Positions 35,504 to 46,732 of a DNA stretch of 63,778 bases are shown here, piece after piece. The notes beneath the pieces are model-generated. The model saw only the letters and a list, made by a program, of their open reading frames with translations. It did not search any database and had not been told where the DNA came from. Numbering within the stretch: position 1 is the stretch's first letter; each line of letters opens with the position of its first letter. The stretch is from Paracamarosporium sp. OC-R06-R3 (Eukaryota; Ascomycota; Dothideomycetes; Pleosporales; Didymosphaeriaceae). The stretch covers positions 1-63,778 of the forward strand of contig JACVRA010000235.1 of NCBI GenBank assembly GCA_019828545.1, given 5' to 3'. A program made the position numbers and the translations under genes.

Positions 35504-35911
35504 GATTTTCGAACCACTCATAATCAATAGGTGCAACGACATTCGAGGACTATTTCGAGATACGCTCTACTCTATTTAAGCATGGAACTGCACGTGTTCA
35601 TACCCGACGCAATCATATGGCTGTGTCTGCGATCTAATGTTTCCGCGTGTTTCCGATTTTGAACGGAGAACCCATGTATCTTCATGTAGGCTAGTTAATG
35701 GTGTATAGATCAATTGTAAACGAAACATCCATTGTTCATTTCACCCACGATTACATGGGGTAAGTGGCCTTGAACGATTGTTGGAGCAAAGCCGGCTCAC
35801 CCTGAACACGTGAGAACTCATCTAAAAAGAAGAGGTCTTCAATTCATGCAGGAAGAATGTCAAGCCAGCAATTTCCAACTTCGTATGGGTCAACGCAAGG
35901 GATGGCCTCAC
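35504..35911. other. Convergent 3' intergenic region
   Basis: 408 bp between two stop codons facing each other. Presumably untranslated tails. Nothing else seen. Confidence 0.5.
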
Positions 35912-37118
35912 TCAAGGCGTACTGGCCTTCACTCGGCGCCCCCTATCCTCCAGAATCTTCCTCCCCTGCTCAGAGTCTCCAATCCTCTTCTCCCCTATAT
36001 CATCCCACAGCGCTGCCAGAACAACCCTCTTCCCCACCCACGGCCTCCTCGAATGCATCACAGCATAATTATCAAGCAACACAACATCGCCCTTCTCCCA
36101 GTACAAATCGACTTGCATCTCCTCCGCAATATTAAGCGCAAGTTCCAAATCTTCCGTCGCAATCACAGTCCCATCCCCATACAGAGGCGGCGGGTGATAC
36201 GAACCATCGTCACCTCGATACGGCGGCTGCGTAGCGCCATGGTGGCGTGCACGGCCATATGCAGAGGTTAGATTACCAAACCAGGTTATCTGGCCCGTAG
36301 TAAGATGTTTGCGAATTACTGCACCCAAATCAATAACAGCTTTACCCGAAGCGAAAAACAGAAAACCACATACTAGGCACCACATGCTCGACGCTCAAAC
36401 TCCCATCTTCATGCCACTCAAACACCTCACTATGCCTCCTAACCTCCTCTTCAATCTTCGCTCTTACCGTCTCCTCGTTATCCCCCTCCTCTACTTTCTC
36501 TCCATACGCCGCGAAAACGCTAGCACCCGTGTTGGACACTACTTGTTCCCGCCCATACCGATACACATACTTCACGCCTTTCTCCTGCAACTTAGCGAAG
36601 AACTCAGGTGCATCTTTCTCCAGCCGATGCGCAAGTCCCACGCTGTTTATAAGCGGTGTCGCACCGCCGCTGGCCGGCACATCGAGACAGGAGAAGGTGA
36701 GCCACGCGGGATTGTGCGTCGACCAGCCGTACTCGTTGTGCGGCCAGATGGGCAATTCCGGGGGTCCTTCGTTGGCGGTTTTCACGTTTGGCGCGAGGAT
36801 GGTGCGGATGGGCGGGCGGCCGACTTCTTCGTGGGGTAGGAAGCCGAAGGCGTGCGCAAGGCGGGAGTACTCGGCTGGTGTGGTTATGGGGAGGCCGCGG
36901 AGGAGGAGGGCGCCACCGTGTTGGTGGAGGAGGTTGAAGAGGTCGCTGGATTGGGAGAGTGTGGTTATGTGGGATATGGTTTCTTCGAGGGTGGGGGCCC
37001 AGGTCGATTTGGCTTGGAGGGCGAGAGGGAATGAGTGGTCTTGTGGGTAGCCGAAGTTTGAAGTATGTTGTTGGGATGGGAAGGTGATTTCTTCGAAATT
37101 CGCGAGGGTGGATGTCAT
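35912..37118 (-). CDS. TauD/TfdA-type Fe(II)/2-oxoglutarate dioxygenase, two exons
   Basis: About 383 residues. Exon 1 is 37118-36374 and exon 2 is 36318-35912; the intron 36319-36373 (55 nt) is in phase 1. I chose this acceptor rather than the nearer AAG at 36340 because it gives HVVPIIRKHLTTGQITWFGNL, which matches the family and avoids a 34-nt intron. The iron ligands are visible: the HxE pair in WPHNEYG and the distal histidine in NYAVMHSRRPW, whose arginine would bind 2-oxoglutarate. GGALLLRGLP is the family N-terminal motif. Fungal members oxidise sulfonates, amino-acid derivatives or secondary-metabolite intermediates; the substrate here is unknown. It shares a 613-bp upstream region with the UNC93-like transporter, so the two may be co-regulated. 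Confidence 0.9.
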
Positions 37119-37731
37119 CTTGGAGTCTTAGAAAGATACAATGGAGACTGATCATGTGTATGAGCGCAATATCATCCTCAAATATCCCGCAATCACCACC
37201 GACATCCGGCTTGTTCTCGGCGTCACTCCGAGCACGAATCGATGTAGATATGCCACACCAATCAAACACACCATGAATGCGACGTCGGACTCATGGCGAC
37301 GCGGTCTCTCGGTTCCTCGCTAAACGTAATACATGGTTACAATGGTGTGATGACTTTAGCCCACACACCGTCTGGCGACAAGCTTTCCAGAATTACGATA
37401 TACGGGAAAGTTGCCGAGGACTGCGTTCGCTTCAGGAAACGCTCCCTTGTCTAGTCTACCTTATGTCACCCCAGCTTCGCGCTGTCCTCCGTATCGAGGC
37501 CCATGTGGGATTGCATTGCGAGGGAAATAGGTGGGAGATAGGATGAAGTCGTCCGTCTTGCGCCGAAGACCGCAATTAAGAGGGCATGCAACGTGCTCGG
37601 GTGGGTCTACGCCCCGGTCGCTGCAGATTCTGGACCAAAGCCCTGGGATGGTTTAAGTACAGAGAGTCGAATCCTATTTCCAGTGTCCTTCCAATCCGAT
37701 TTATTTGATCGCTTGGTCGAGGAGAGACACT
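37119..37731. promoter_or_regulatory. Shared divergent upstream region of the dioxygenase and UNC93-like genes
   Basis: 613 bp between outward-facing starts. No full ATCWGATAA site and no clear TATA box seen. Short open frames here have no motifs. Confidence 0.45.
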
Positions 37732-39359
37732 ATGGCGGACGCCATCAAGCGCCTTTCTATCGCTGAAGAGGACCAAGGCTCGGCGCCATCTGAAGCTCTC
37801 CAGCAGACTCAACAAGATGGAAAATACAAATGGTATCGCGGTGTATTTGCCCAGGCAACCATTGTCGGTTGTTGTGCATTTGCAGCTCCAGGGCTGTGGA
37901 ACGCGATGCAGTCTGTCGGAGCAGGCGGTGCGCAAACACCATACCTTGTAATGTATGGTCTATTGCCGTTTATGAGACACACGAAGTATACTGATAATTA
38001 GTCAGGGCCGGAAACGCAGTCCTGTTCTCGCTGATGACGTTCGCATGCTTGAGCGGATCAGTGATTATCAACTGGATCGGTCTACGCTACACGTTGGTAT
38101 TCGGTACAACGGGATACGTCCTCTACTCGGCTGCGTTGTAAGTCCTATAGGCATGGAGTCAAGAGCACCATCGAGCTGACAACTGTAGGTATCAAAATAA
38201 TCGTTACGGCACGGAATGGTTTATTTACCTAGGCTCTGCAGCTTGCGGTATCACAGCAGGACTGTTTTGGGCTGCCGAGGGCGCGATAATGCTCAGTTAT
38301 CCACCCCCGGAAAGCAGAGGAAGGTATCTGGCGTATTGGCTCACGTATCGCAATAGTGGAGCAATTCTGGGTGGTATTATCAACTTGGCGTTTAACTACA
38401 GTGGGAAGACACTGGGGAAGCTGAATTGGAAGACGTACATTGTGTTCGTGGTTTTGCGTAGGTTCGATGTTTCAGACTCCCTTGTCAGATCACTAATGAA
38501 ATGCAGAGTGCCTTGGTCCAGCAATAGGCATGCTTCTTGCGAATCCCAATCAGGTTCAACGAAGGAACGGTACAAAGGTCAAGCTCCTACCTCGCATCCC
38601 TGCGAAGACCGAGCTTCATGAGACGCTCAAACTTCTGCAGCGGAAGGAAATGCTTCTTCTGTAAGTGCGTCTCCTTGATAAGTCTCAACGTGCTAATATC
38701 TTCACAGTATCCCCTACTTCCTCTACGTAACCTGGTCCCTCCCCTACATCGGCAGCTACATGTCCCTCTACTTTTCTGTCCGCAGCCGCGCCCTCGCCTC
38801 GCTCGTTACAGCCCTCGCCCAGGTCCTCGCCACCGCCATCATGGGCACCTTCCTCGACTACAAGCGCCTTTCCATCAACACCCGCGCTCGCTTCGGCTTC
38901 CTCGGAATGATGATCCTTAGCGGCGGCGTATGGACTTGGGCCCTCATCATCCAGCACAAGTACGGCAAGCACAAGCCTGCACTGGACTGGACAGACTCTG
39001 CGTTCGGAGAGGGCTGGGCGCTGTACGTCTTCCAGCAGGTTGAGTTTGCGCTGACGTATAATTATGGGTATTGGCTGTTGAGCTTTTTAGCGAAAGAGCC
39101 GGTCGAGGTGGTGAGGTACTCAAGTGTGGCTAGGGGTGTAGAAGCAGCCGGGCAGTGTATTGCGAGTGGTATTAGTTCGACAAAGACGAGGCCTATTGTG
39201 AGTGCGGGTATTATTTTTGCGTGGTGGGGTATTGCGTTACCGCTGGGCTATTTAGTTACGAGGCAGGTGGGGATTGTGCATATTGGGGCGGAACAGGTTG
39301 TTAGTAAGACTAAGAAGTCGATTGACGACAAAGGAAACGATGAAGGGTCGAATGCTTGA
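37732..39359 (+). CDS. UNC93-like MFS transporter, five exons
   Basis: About 475 residues with roughly eleven or twelve hydrophobic segments. Exons: 37732-37952, 38006-38137, 38189-38457, 38507-38660 and 38708-39359. Introns are 53, 51, 49, 49 and 47 nt or close to it, all GT-AG, and phases agree. Family words include APGLWNAMQSVGAGG, LVMAGNAVLFSLMTFACLSGS (across junction 1), GTEWFIYLGSAACGITAGLFWAAEGAIML and WLTYRNSGAILGGIINL. UNC93/DUF895 proteins of fungi are poorly understood transporters or channel regulators. The last exon carries the C-terminal helices and a lysine-rich tail. It is tail-to-tail with the siderophore synthetase. Membership of that cluster is possible but not shown by any shared motif. 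Confidence 0.9.
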
Positions 39360-39649
39360 AGAAAGCCGGATTGTAACTGTCACGACTTGAAACATTCGCA
39401 CCGGTTATATATTCACAATTGGCGTCTTTTATGACCCAGCAACCAATGCAGTAAAATGGTTGAAGTATGTGTAAAAATTGCAAGACCATGGTAACACAAG
39501 GCAGTAGGAGAAAGCAAATCGATATAGACATTCGAGATAAATGTAAAATGATGTAGTATGCAAGATAGCAAATCCAACTGAGAACACACAAATACCAATC
39601 ATTTACGCCCACTCAAGCAACCACAACCTTTCCCGGCCTGTGTACCCCT

Positions 39650-42600
39650 CTACTCAAATACTTTCCCTTCTCCACCCCCAACCAAAGCTCCAAGCGCTTC
39701 CCCAATCTCGCCAACCACTTCTTCACCAACACTCCTCCATGCTTCAAACGTCACAACCTCGATGCCCAATTTCTTTCCACCTTCCTGCACAAAAGCCTGA
39801 ATCTTCCACTCCCGCAACGGCTCCGCATGCGGATACACCGTCTCAAAGTCTGCTCCCACTTTGTTCTCCCCGCTCCCAAAACTCATCTTCTCAACCCAAT
39901 ACTGCGGCGCCTGGTGCACCACCGAGTCGAACCAGCTTGCTTCCTTTGGATCCCAATCCGTGCATTGTTCGACGATCTCAGGTAGCGCCATGCCCTCATG
40001 CGCAGACGAAGCGATATGTTGGTCTTGTACCTGTTGCAGGAGCGAGCGATATGTTGTATCGGGCGTGAATGTAGCACGGAAAGGGGCATACTGCCAGCTT
40101 GGACCGACGACCCGGTCTGCGCCGTCGACGCCAAGGTTGCGACCTGTAACCACTTCGCCGAATACTACATCTCTTGTTCCTAAGCGTCGCGCTAGTACGA
40201 CGGCCCAGGCAGCTGTGGGTAGCGACCCGATGGTGATTTGCTTGGGTCGCGAGGAGATATCGAATTCACGGTATATAGACGTGGATGTGCGGGTTGTGAG
40301 TGGGATGGTAGGACGTAGGATGGAGAGGTGCGAAGAGCGTAAGAGATCGCGCCAGTAAGGGATGCTAGACGCAATAGAATTCTGAACGACGTGATTTACA
40401 TGGTGAGTAAATGGAATTGTTTCTGGGACTTGAGAGTCGGAGTAGAGGGCCGATAGTTGCTGGAAGAGGAGCGGGAGGCACATTTCATCGTACTGAGCGT
40501 GGGAGATGCGGAAAGCAAGGGTGGGATTTCCATTGGGAGTGATGAAGAGAGTGAAAGAGACGAATGAAGATCCATGAGGTTTGGGCGCTTCAGTGTCTGC
40601 GTTGATCCAAGAGCGGATGAACTTGTCACTGTCCGTGGTTTCTGGTATGGCAATCTCTTCGAAAGAGGCTTCGAGCGAGTCAAGGACTACACCGAGGCAG
40701 CGACTCTCAATCTCCACGAATACTGTGCGAAGGACTTCATTGCGAGCTACCAGCTCCTGGCAGCTTCGCACGAGCTTCGCGCTGTTGACAGCTGCATCGA
40801 ACTTGATCAGTTCGTATCGTAAGGAATATCGTGGAAGCTGGACCGTGCCATCTACGGCGACTTGTTGCAGGAGTCTTGTTGGATACAGATCGACAATCTT
40901 CCAATTTGGATTCTCCAATAGCGGCTGAACGCGTTCCGGATTGTAAATTCCCGCATCCTCGCCTAGCGCAGCAAACGGCGCAAGGGAAGTTGCATGAGAC
41001 TTCGTAGTATTCAGCTCCTCTGCAATCGGAGCAAGTTCCGAGATTGACTTGCTCTGGAAAATCTGCGGCACTGTAACACCAAGTCCTTGCGCACGGCATT
41101 CTCCAACGAACCGCATAGCGGAGATGGAGTCACCACCCAACTCAAAGAAGCTGTCACTTGGACCAATTTCACCCTTTGGAATGCCCAGGACATTACTCAG
41201 GATCTGCATAAGCTTCTCCTCCCTGTCGTTGCTTGCACCATGCGCAAGCTCAGATAACGAACGACTTTGGAAGATCTGAGTAACAGTGATCTTCAATCCC
41301 TGCGCGCGAGCCTCGGAGACAAGTTTCATGGCGCTGATTGAATCACCGCCGAGGTCGAAGAAACTGTCACTAGGGCCAATTTCCTCTTCTGAGAGGCCAA
41401 GAATGCGGCTCAATAGCGCTCGCAGCTTGATTTCGTTTGGTGTCAGACGCTGTGGCTGCTCTGGTATTTCATGCTTGATGTTTCCATTGGTCTGCGATTG
41501 CGACTGGTCGCCATGTAGCATATCCGTAGCTCTAAACTGCAAGGCATCCTCCAGCTCTTTAGACTCCAATGTCGCTGCGGAACCAAGTTGATCCTCTGGC
41601 CTTTCCAAAAACGCGGTGACAACACGATCTAAGACGTTAAGCGCCCTCTCCATCACAGGTGAAGCAATGCATTTAGAGTCAAAGCTTGCCATGATGAGGA
41701 ACCCATTCTCATCTAGCGTACACACCAACATAAGCGCATACGTATTGAACTTCAACGCCTCTCGTGCTGCCTCGGCGTCATCAGAAGGCAAGAAGCCATT
41801 CGCAGGTGTGACCTCGACGCTTGCCGTTGCATCTGGGATGTTGTCTTCTTTCGGGTGCAGGACAAGGCCTGTGCGGAGTTCACATGCTTCTCTTGCATCG
41901 CGACTCAGTCTGCGGATGTTTTGAAGGCCAAAATGCTCGTGTGGCATTTGTTGGACGGTCTGTGTATGGACTGCATCGAGGTATGTTGAGATCGGTAGAC
42001 TAGCGCTGAATTTGGTGCGAATGGGTACTGTGGTGATCATCGGGCCTTCCATCTCTTCGATGCCAGCGACTGGAGCGGAGCGTCCAGTGAGCGTTTCGCC
42101 AAAAACGATATCCGTGTGGCCCATGTAGATAGAAGAGACTAAGGCCCATGCGCCACGAATGATAGTGGCAACTGTGAACTTGCTATTGATAGAAGCCGGA
42201 ACCTTAACATAGTGCTCGAGCAGAGAATCCGCGCGCGTTACGTAGCCCTTGAACGGGAGAGTGGGGAACTGATGCGGACTGGCGCCATCGAGAAGCTCAC
42301 GCCAGTATCGTTGAGATGCTGAAGTTTCCTGCTGGGCTAGATACTTGATAAAATGATTAAAGCTCACTGGGCGTGGGATTTCTAAGCCTTGATACGCGCG
42401 ATTGACACGCTCAAGAATCAAAGGCATAGACCAGCCGTCATAGATTGCATGATGCGACGTGAGAATAACATGCGCTTTGTCATCCCCGGATTTCACAACC
42501 CCGTACCGGAAGAGTGCTGTACCAAGGTCCATATGTTCTGCGCGGTCCATATCAAGATATTCTGCAAGACTCTTGCCGTGCTCGCGACGCAGTTGGCCGT

Positions 42601-45600
42601 CCTTCAGAACAACCTGGAATAGGCCATGGTTAGAAACATTAACAATCCGGGTGCGTAATATAGGTGAATCCTGCACAACCGACTCGATAGCTTTAACGAG
42701 ATTTTCAGCAGCAAGTGTCGGGAGCTCAACTACACGCTGAGCCACATAAGCGTCGACGAACTTTGCCGAAAGCGCCATTAAACCTTCTTGCAGTGGAGTA
42801 CAGGGATACACATCTTCAATCAAAGGAGGATCTGCGTCACAGATTCGTGCTGTTTCGGTCTGCGCACTCTCCTTACTCCAGTTCGAGGGTATCAATGCAA
42901 ACGCAGGTACTTTAGTATCTTGGTTTGCCTGCACGGTCTTGGCTTTCGACGCCATCGCAGATAGTGTTGGATTGAGCATGATATCCGGCACACTCAAAGC
43001 AATCCCATCTTCTCTGGCAGCAGCGACTAATCTCATCGCTCTCAAAGAATCGCCACCCATGCTGAAGAAATTGTCGCTGGCGTTGAAGTCGGAATCGCCA
43101 CCCAGGACCTTGGCCCACAGCTTTTCCAATCGGAGTGCTGTCTCGCTCTTAGGCTCAGACCTCGAAGATATAGCAGCACTAAACTTCCTCAAATCCTGTC
43201 TGGTGATGGAAGTGCCAATCTCGCGCAGCCTCTTCCGATCCGTCTTCCAGCTGACTAGCAATGGCATTTTCCACAATGGAATATATGCGCTGGGAACCAT
43301 GTACACTGGAAGGTCTTTGGACAACTGCTTTGTCATGCCTTGCAGTGCTTTCTGGAAACTATTGGAGAATGTTGCGAACACATCACCATCAAGATGCTGT
43401 TGGTCGTTCTCCCTCGGCTCGGCAATGAACGCGATGAGTGTAGTTTCACCTTTCCCACCAGGCTTGATGACCTCTGCCGCCACTCGTGTATTAGATGGCA
43501 AGTGCTTCAACATGTTGAACTCAATCTCCGCGAGCTCAATACGTTGACCACGAAGCTTGACCTGTTGATCTTGACGTCCAACGAAAATCGCCTCACCGTT
43601 GCCGTCAGGGTCATAACGTACAAGGTCTCCGGTCTTGTACAATCTTCCTCGTCGTCCAGGCATGCTCATACTACCTGCGGTGAGGAAACCGGGGTTCTCG
43701 ATGAAGACTTCTTTCGTCTTTTCAGGGTTGTTCAAATACCCATATCCAACAATTGGTCCTTCAATGAGCAGCTCACCCACCGCACCAGGCGGCACAAGCT
43801 TGTTATGATCTGCAGGATCAACCACCCATACAGAGCAACCCGTTCCTTTGCCCATACTGATATATGGCTTTGTACCCACGGCATTGTTGTAGGTCGCTCC
43901 AACGGTGCATTCAGAAGGGCCATAGCAGTTGACTACTATCGTCTTCTGACGCCAGCTCGCTGCATCGCTTGCAGATATGCCTTCTCCACCAACAGCAAGT
44001 GTAGCTAAAGAAGGAATGATGTCCGGATCGAGGGTGCGGACCACAGAAGGCGTCATTCCCGCCCAGTTCACGCGCATGTCCCGCATTGCGCCGCTCAGGT
44101 CGTTCATTCGCCTTTCGTCGGATGGTGTGCAAAGGGTGCCGCCGCTGGCAAGTGTGCAGAGCATGGAATCGATGGAAACATCAAAAGCATAGCTGGCAAA
44201 GTCCAGCACACGCGATGTCTCTCTGTATCCAACAGTGTGAGCTCGTGGTATCGCGCCTGAAGTGAAGTTGCTGTGAGAGAGCATGCATCCTTTCGGAAGG
44301 CCCGTACTACCAGACGTAAACTGAATGTACATTGGAACAGCCGGAGACACGGATGGTAGACTTGTCTTTGGGAGCTGTTCCGCGTAGGGATGATATATTT
44401 TCGCAAACTTGGAATGTGATATTGGAACCACGGTCGCATCCTCAGCAACGCGTGTGGCTAGCGTCGCTTGTGCTTTCGAGGATACTAACAACTTCGCCTT
44501 TGTCTGCTGGACGATTGTGCTTAAGCGGCCTTCCGGCTGTGCAGGATCAAGAAGCGCAAAGCAGGCTCCAGCTTTCATAACAGCAAGCACGGCAACCATA
44601 GTCCATCTCGACTTCTCGAACAGCACCGGAATCACCTGATCCTCCGAATCGTCTAGGAGTCGCAAATTCTGCGCCAGCTCAGTAGAGTACTGATCGACTT
44701 GTTGATACGTGAAGCTGCCGTCCCAAGCCTCTACGGCTGTCTTGTTGGGTTGCAACTGTGATTTCTCGGCAATAATTTCGTGCATGCATTTATTGATGGT
44801 TTTTGGCAGTGGAGTAGTCCAGCTCCATATGTCGTCCAATTCGTCTTCTGAAACATCAAGTATACGTGCCAGCGTATATTGATGGTCGCGAAGGACGATA
44901 TCCAGGATGCGTTTGAAGGAACGCAATTGAGATGCGGCCAGCCATTGCGAATTGTTTGGGGATTGCCAAATTGGAGTAACATGTATGTGCCGGTTTAGAA
45001 GCGCAAGTTCTACCCCGAATGTCCACTACCAAAGGTCAGGTCGTGATCCTATAATCGGTGCTCACGAACAGTTACTTACCTCGTCGCTGACATTATCCTT
45101 GAGAAACAAACATGGCGATGCCTCCCAATCATTCGATATCTCTTTTGGTCGTAAATTCTGCGCGGCATTCACAAGATCCGCTACATCTTTCAGACTGGGA
45201 AAATAGATGCCACCGGCCGAAATGACATGGAATTCGTTTCTGCTCTTGTTGGACCAACTGAATTGATCAAGGGAGTCTCTTTGGTAGCGATGTAGGAGAA
45301 GAATCCAGCTCGCAAAGATTGCATCTAGTATCGCATCTAATCCCTGCTCTTCTGGTACTGGTATTTCAACTTCATTCGTATCCTTAACATCTTGTCTTGA
45401 CTTCGAATCGCCTTCGGCCCGGTCCTTCAGTGATCCGTTCGTCACTGAGTTTGTACCACCTGCCGCAGCGCCCACATACCCCTCCGTCTCTTCGGTTTGC
45501 CGTAGATGCATCTTCTTGTGGCACTTTACGCCCTTGTTGCTGCTTCCTCTAGAAGGACCGTGAGTAATTTCAACTCTGGCATCAATCTGGCGTCCAAAGT

Positions 45601-45631
45601 CCCAAGCCTTCTCATAGAACGAACCTAGCAT
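39650..45631 (-). CDS. NPS6: Siderophore nonribosomal peptide synthetase, NPS6/SidD-type (A-T-C-T-T-C)
   Basis: About 1975 residues. Exon 1 is 45631-45080 and exon 2 is 45025-39650; the intron is 54 nt in phase 0. Domains by residue: an N-terminal partial condensation-like region (1-220); one adenylation domain with FTSGSTGLPKG (about 422), NCYGPSECTVG, YKTGDLVRYDPDG and GRQDQQVKLRGQRIE; carrier T1 with GGDSLRAM (842); C1 with intact HHAIYDG (1043); carriers T2 (GGDSISAM, 1412) and T3 (GGDSISAM, 1485); terminal C2 with SHAQYDE (1695). One A domain, tandem carriers and a terminal C match synthetases that join N5-acyl-N5-hydroxyornithine units into fusarinine- or coprogen-type extracellular siderophores. 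The exact product is inference. The upstream region has two exact and three near ATCWGATAA sites. Confidence 0.93.
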
Positions 45632-45975
45632 CGTGAGGTGAGGCCATCGGCGGGCTAAGCTCCCTCCTCCGCCCGGGATAGGACGAGGCTAAAGAGCCTA
45701 CTTCCCTGTCGCAAGGATTCCTTCTCTGCTTGCGGGCCCATTTCCAACGGAGGCAAAGACGGACCACACTTGGGCGTTACCATGCGCCATTGACGGGCAC
45801 ACACCGAGGCATCGCCCACATCGCTCACGCAAACCTCCATCAGCCACATCAATCCGTCATTCAACCACGTAACAGCGCAGGGATGCGCCCATCAAGCTGC
45901 AGCAACCGGCGGTTAGGTGGTTTTTGAATTTGTGACGCCGACGCCGTGCCAAGGGCCGGGCCCCGCTATAAGCGG

Positions 45976-45984
45976 ATCTGATAG
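45976..45984 (+). promoter_or_regulatory. Near-match SreA-type site (ATCTGATAG)
   Basis: Matches ATCWGATAA at eight of nine bases (last base G). It lies in the NRPS upstream region, 41 bp from an exact copy. Confidence 0.4.
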
Positions 45985-46016
45985 AGCCGTAGTGAACACT
46001 AGCGCACTTTAGCGGC

Positions 46017-46025
46017 ATCTGATAA
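46017..46025 (+). promoter_or_regulatory. SreA-type GATA site, exact (ATCTGATAA)
   Basis: Exact nine-base match, 386 bp upstream of the NRPS start codon. In Aspergillus the iron repressor SreA is known to act through this motif. Confidence 0.65.
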
Positions 46026-46187
46026 CTCTAACCCCACTGCGCTTATGACCCGTCATACATCTTGCGCGCTGGACCTGCCTCTTTCCGATAATGCCTGCGC
46101 GATGCCAGATGATGTGACGCGCTAGTCATGTAGTGTGATGTCGACGGCCACCGGACCAAGCTCAGCACCGCCAGGGTCGCAATTTTC

Positions 46188-46210
46188 ATCTGATTAGATT
46201 TTTATCAGAA
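46188..46210. promoter_or_regulatory. Two near-match SreA-type sites
   Basis: ATCTGATTA at 46188-46196 (+) and TTATCAGAA at 46202-46210 (-). Each differs from the consensus at one position. They lie within 30 bp of the exact site at 46214, so three sites fall in 35 bp. Confidence 0.45.
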
Positions 46211-46213
46211 TTT

Positions 46214-46222
46214 TTATCAGAT
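46214..46222 (-). promoter_or_regulatory. SreA-type GATA site, exact (TTATCAGAT on +)
   Basis: Exact match on the minus strand, preceded by AATTT and followed by GCGG. The same flanks recur at other sites in the cluster. Confidence 0.65.
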
Positions 46223-46732
46223 GCGGGTTTACGTCGGACATCGTTTAGACAGTGTGGAGCACTCCGGCTTCGGTGGATGAGTTCGGAATTGTAACGTGTC
46301 GGCCCATGTCACATGCTAATGTGGTCTCGTTTTGTGAACCGAGTGTTTTTTGACAGCTTCGTTGGGCGGGTGGGGTCGTTGTTTTGTTAGTAGAGTAAAG
46401 TGCGACAGTCTTCCCGTTTCGAATAGGTGTCGGACGGGCAATTGACATCAAAGTAATGTCGAAAGCATCTGGTATTGTGCAGGTGAGTCGCGACATTTCG
46501 ACATCGTGAGCAATCCACGAAAGGCACCAATACTTAGCAGCTTTCATATTAATCTGATCGTTCGAAATTCACATCGCGAAAACATATATGTTGCTGAGTA
46601 TGAAGCATAAATACTGGCTGACTATCCTCATGCACACTTTGACGACTCCACCAAATGCATCTAAACAAATATATACAATGCCATCTCCGTAAACTCAAAA
46701 TCCAAACATGTCCCATGACATCAAAACCACTA

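Larger units (their letters stand above)
45632..46732. promoter_or_regulatory. NRPS promoter region with clustered iron-repressor-type GATA sites
   Basis: 1.1 kb between the NRPS start and the stop of the acyl-CoA ligase, both on the minus strand. Exact ATCWGATAA-type sites lie at 46017 and 46214, and one-mismatch sites at 45976, 46188 and 46202. This puts them 345-590 bp upstream of the NRPS start codon. No coding segment. Confidence 0.75.

Noticed and set aside
36340..36373. 34-nt intron in the TauD gene
   Set aside because: It keeps the frame but is too short for a normal spliceosomal intron. The acceptor at 36319 gives a 55-nt intron and the family-like PIIRKHLTTGQ.
36529..37050. 173-codon plus-strand frame over the TauD gene
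   Set aside because: Antisense to the iron-binding region of a well-supported gene.
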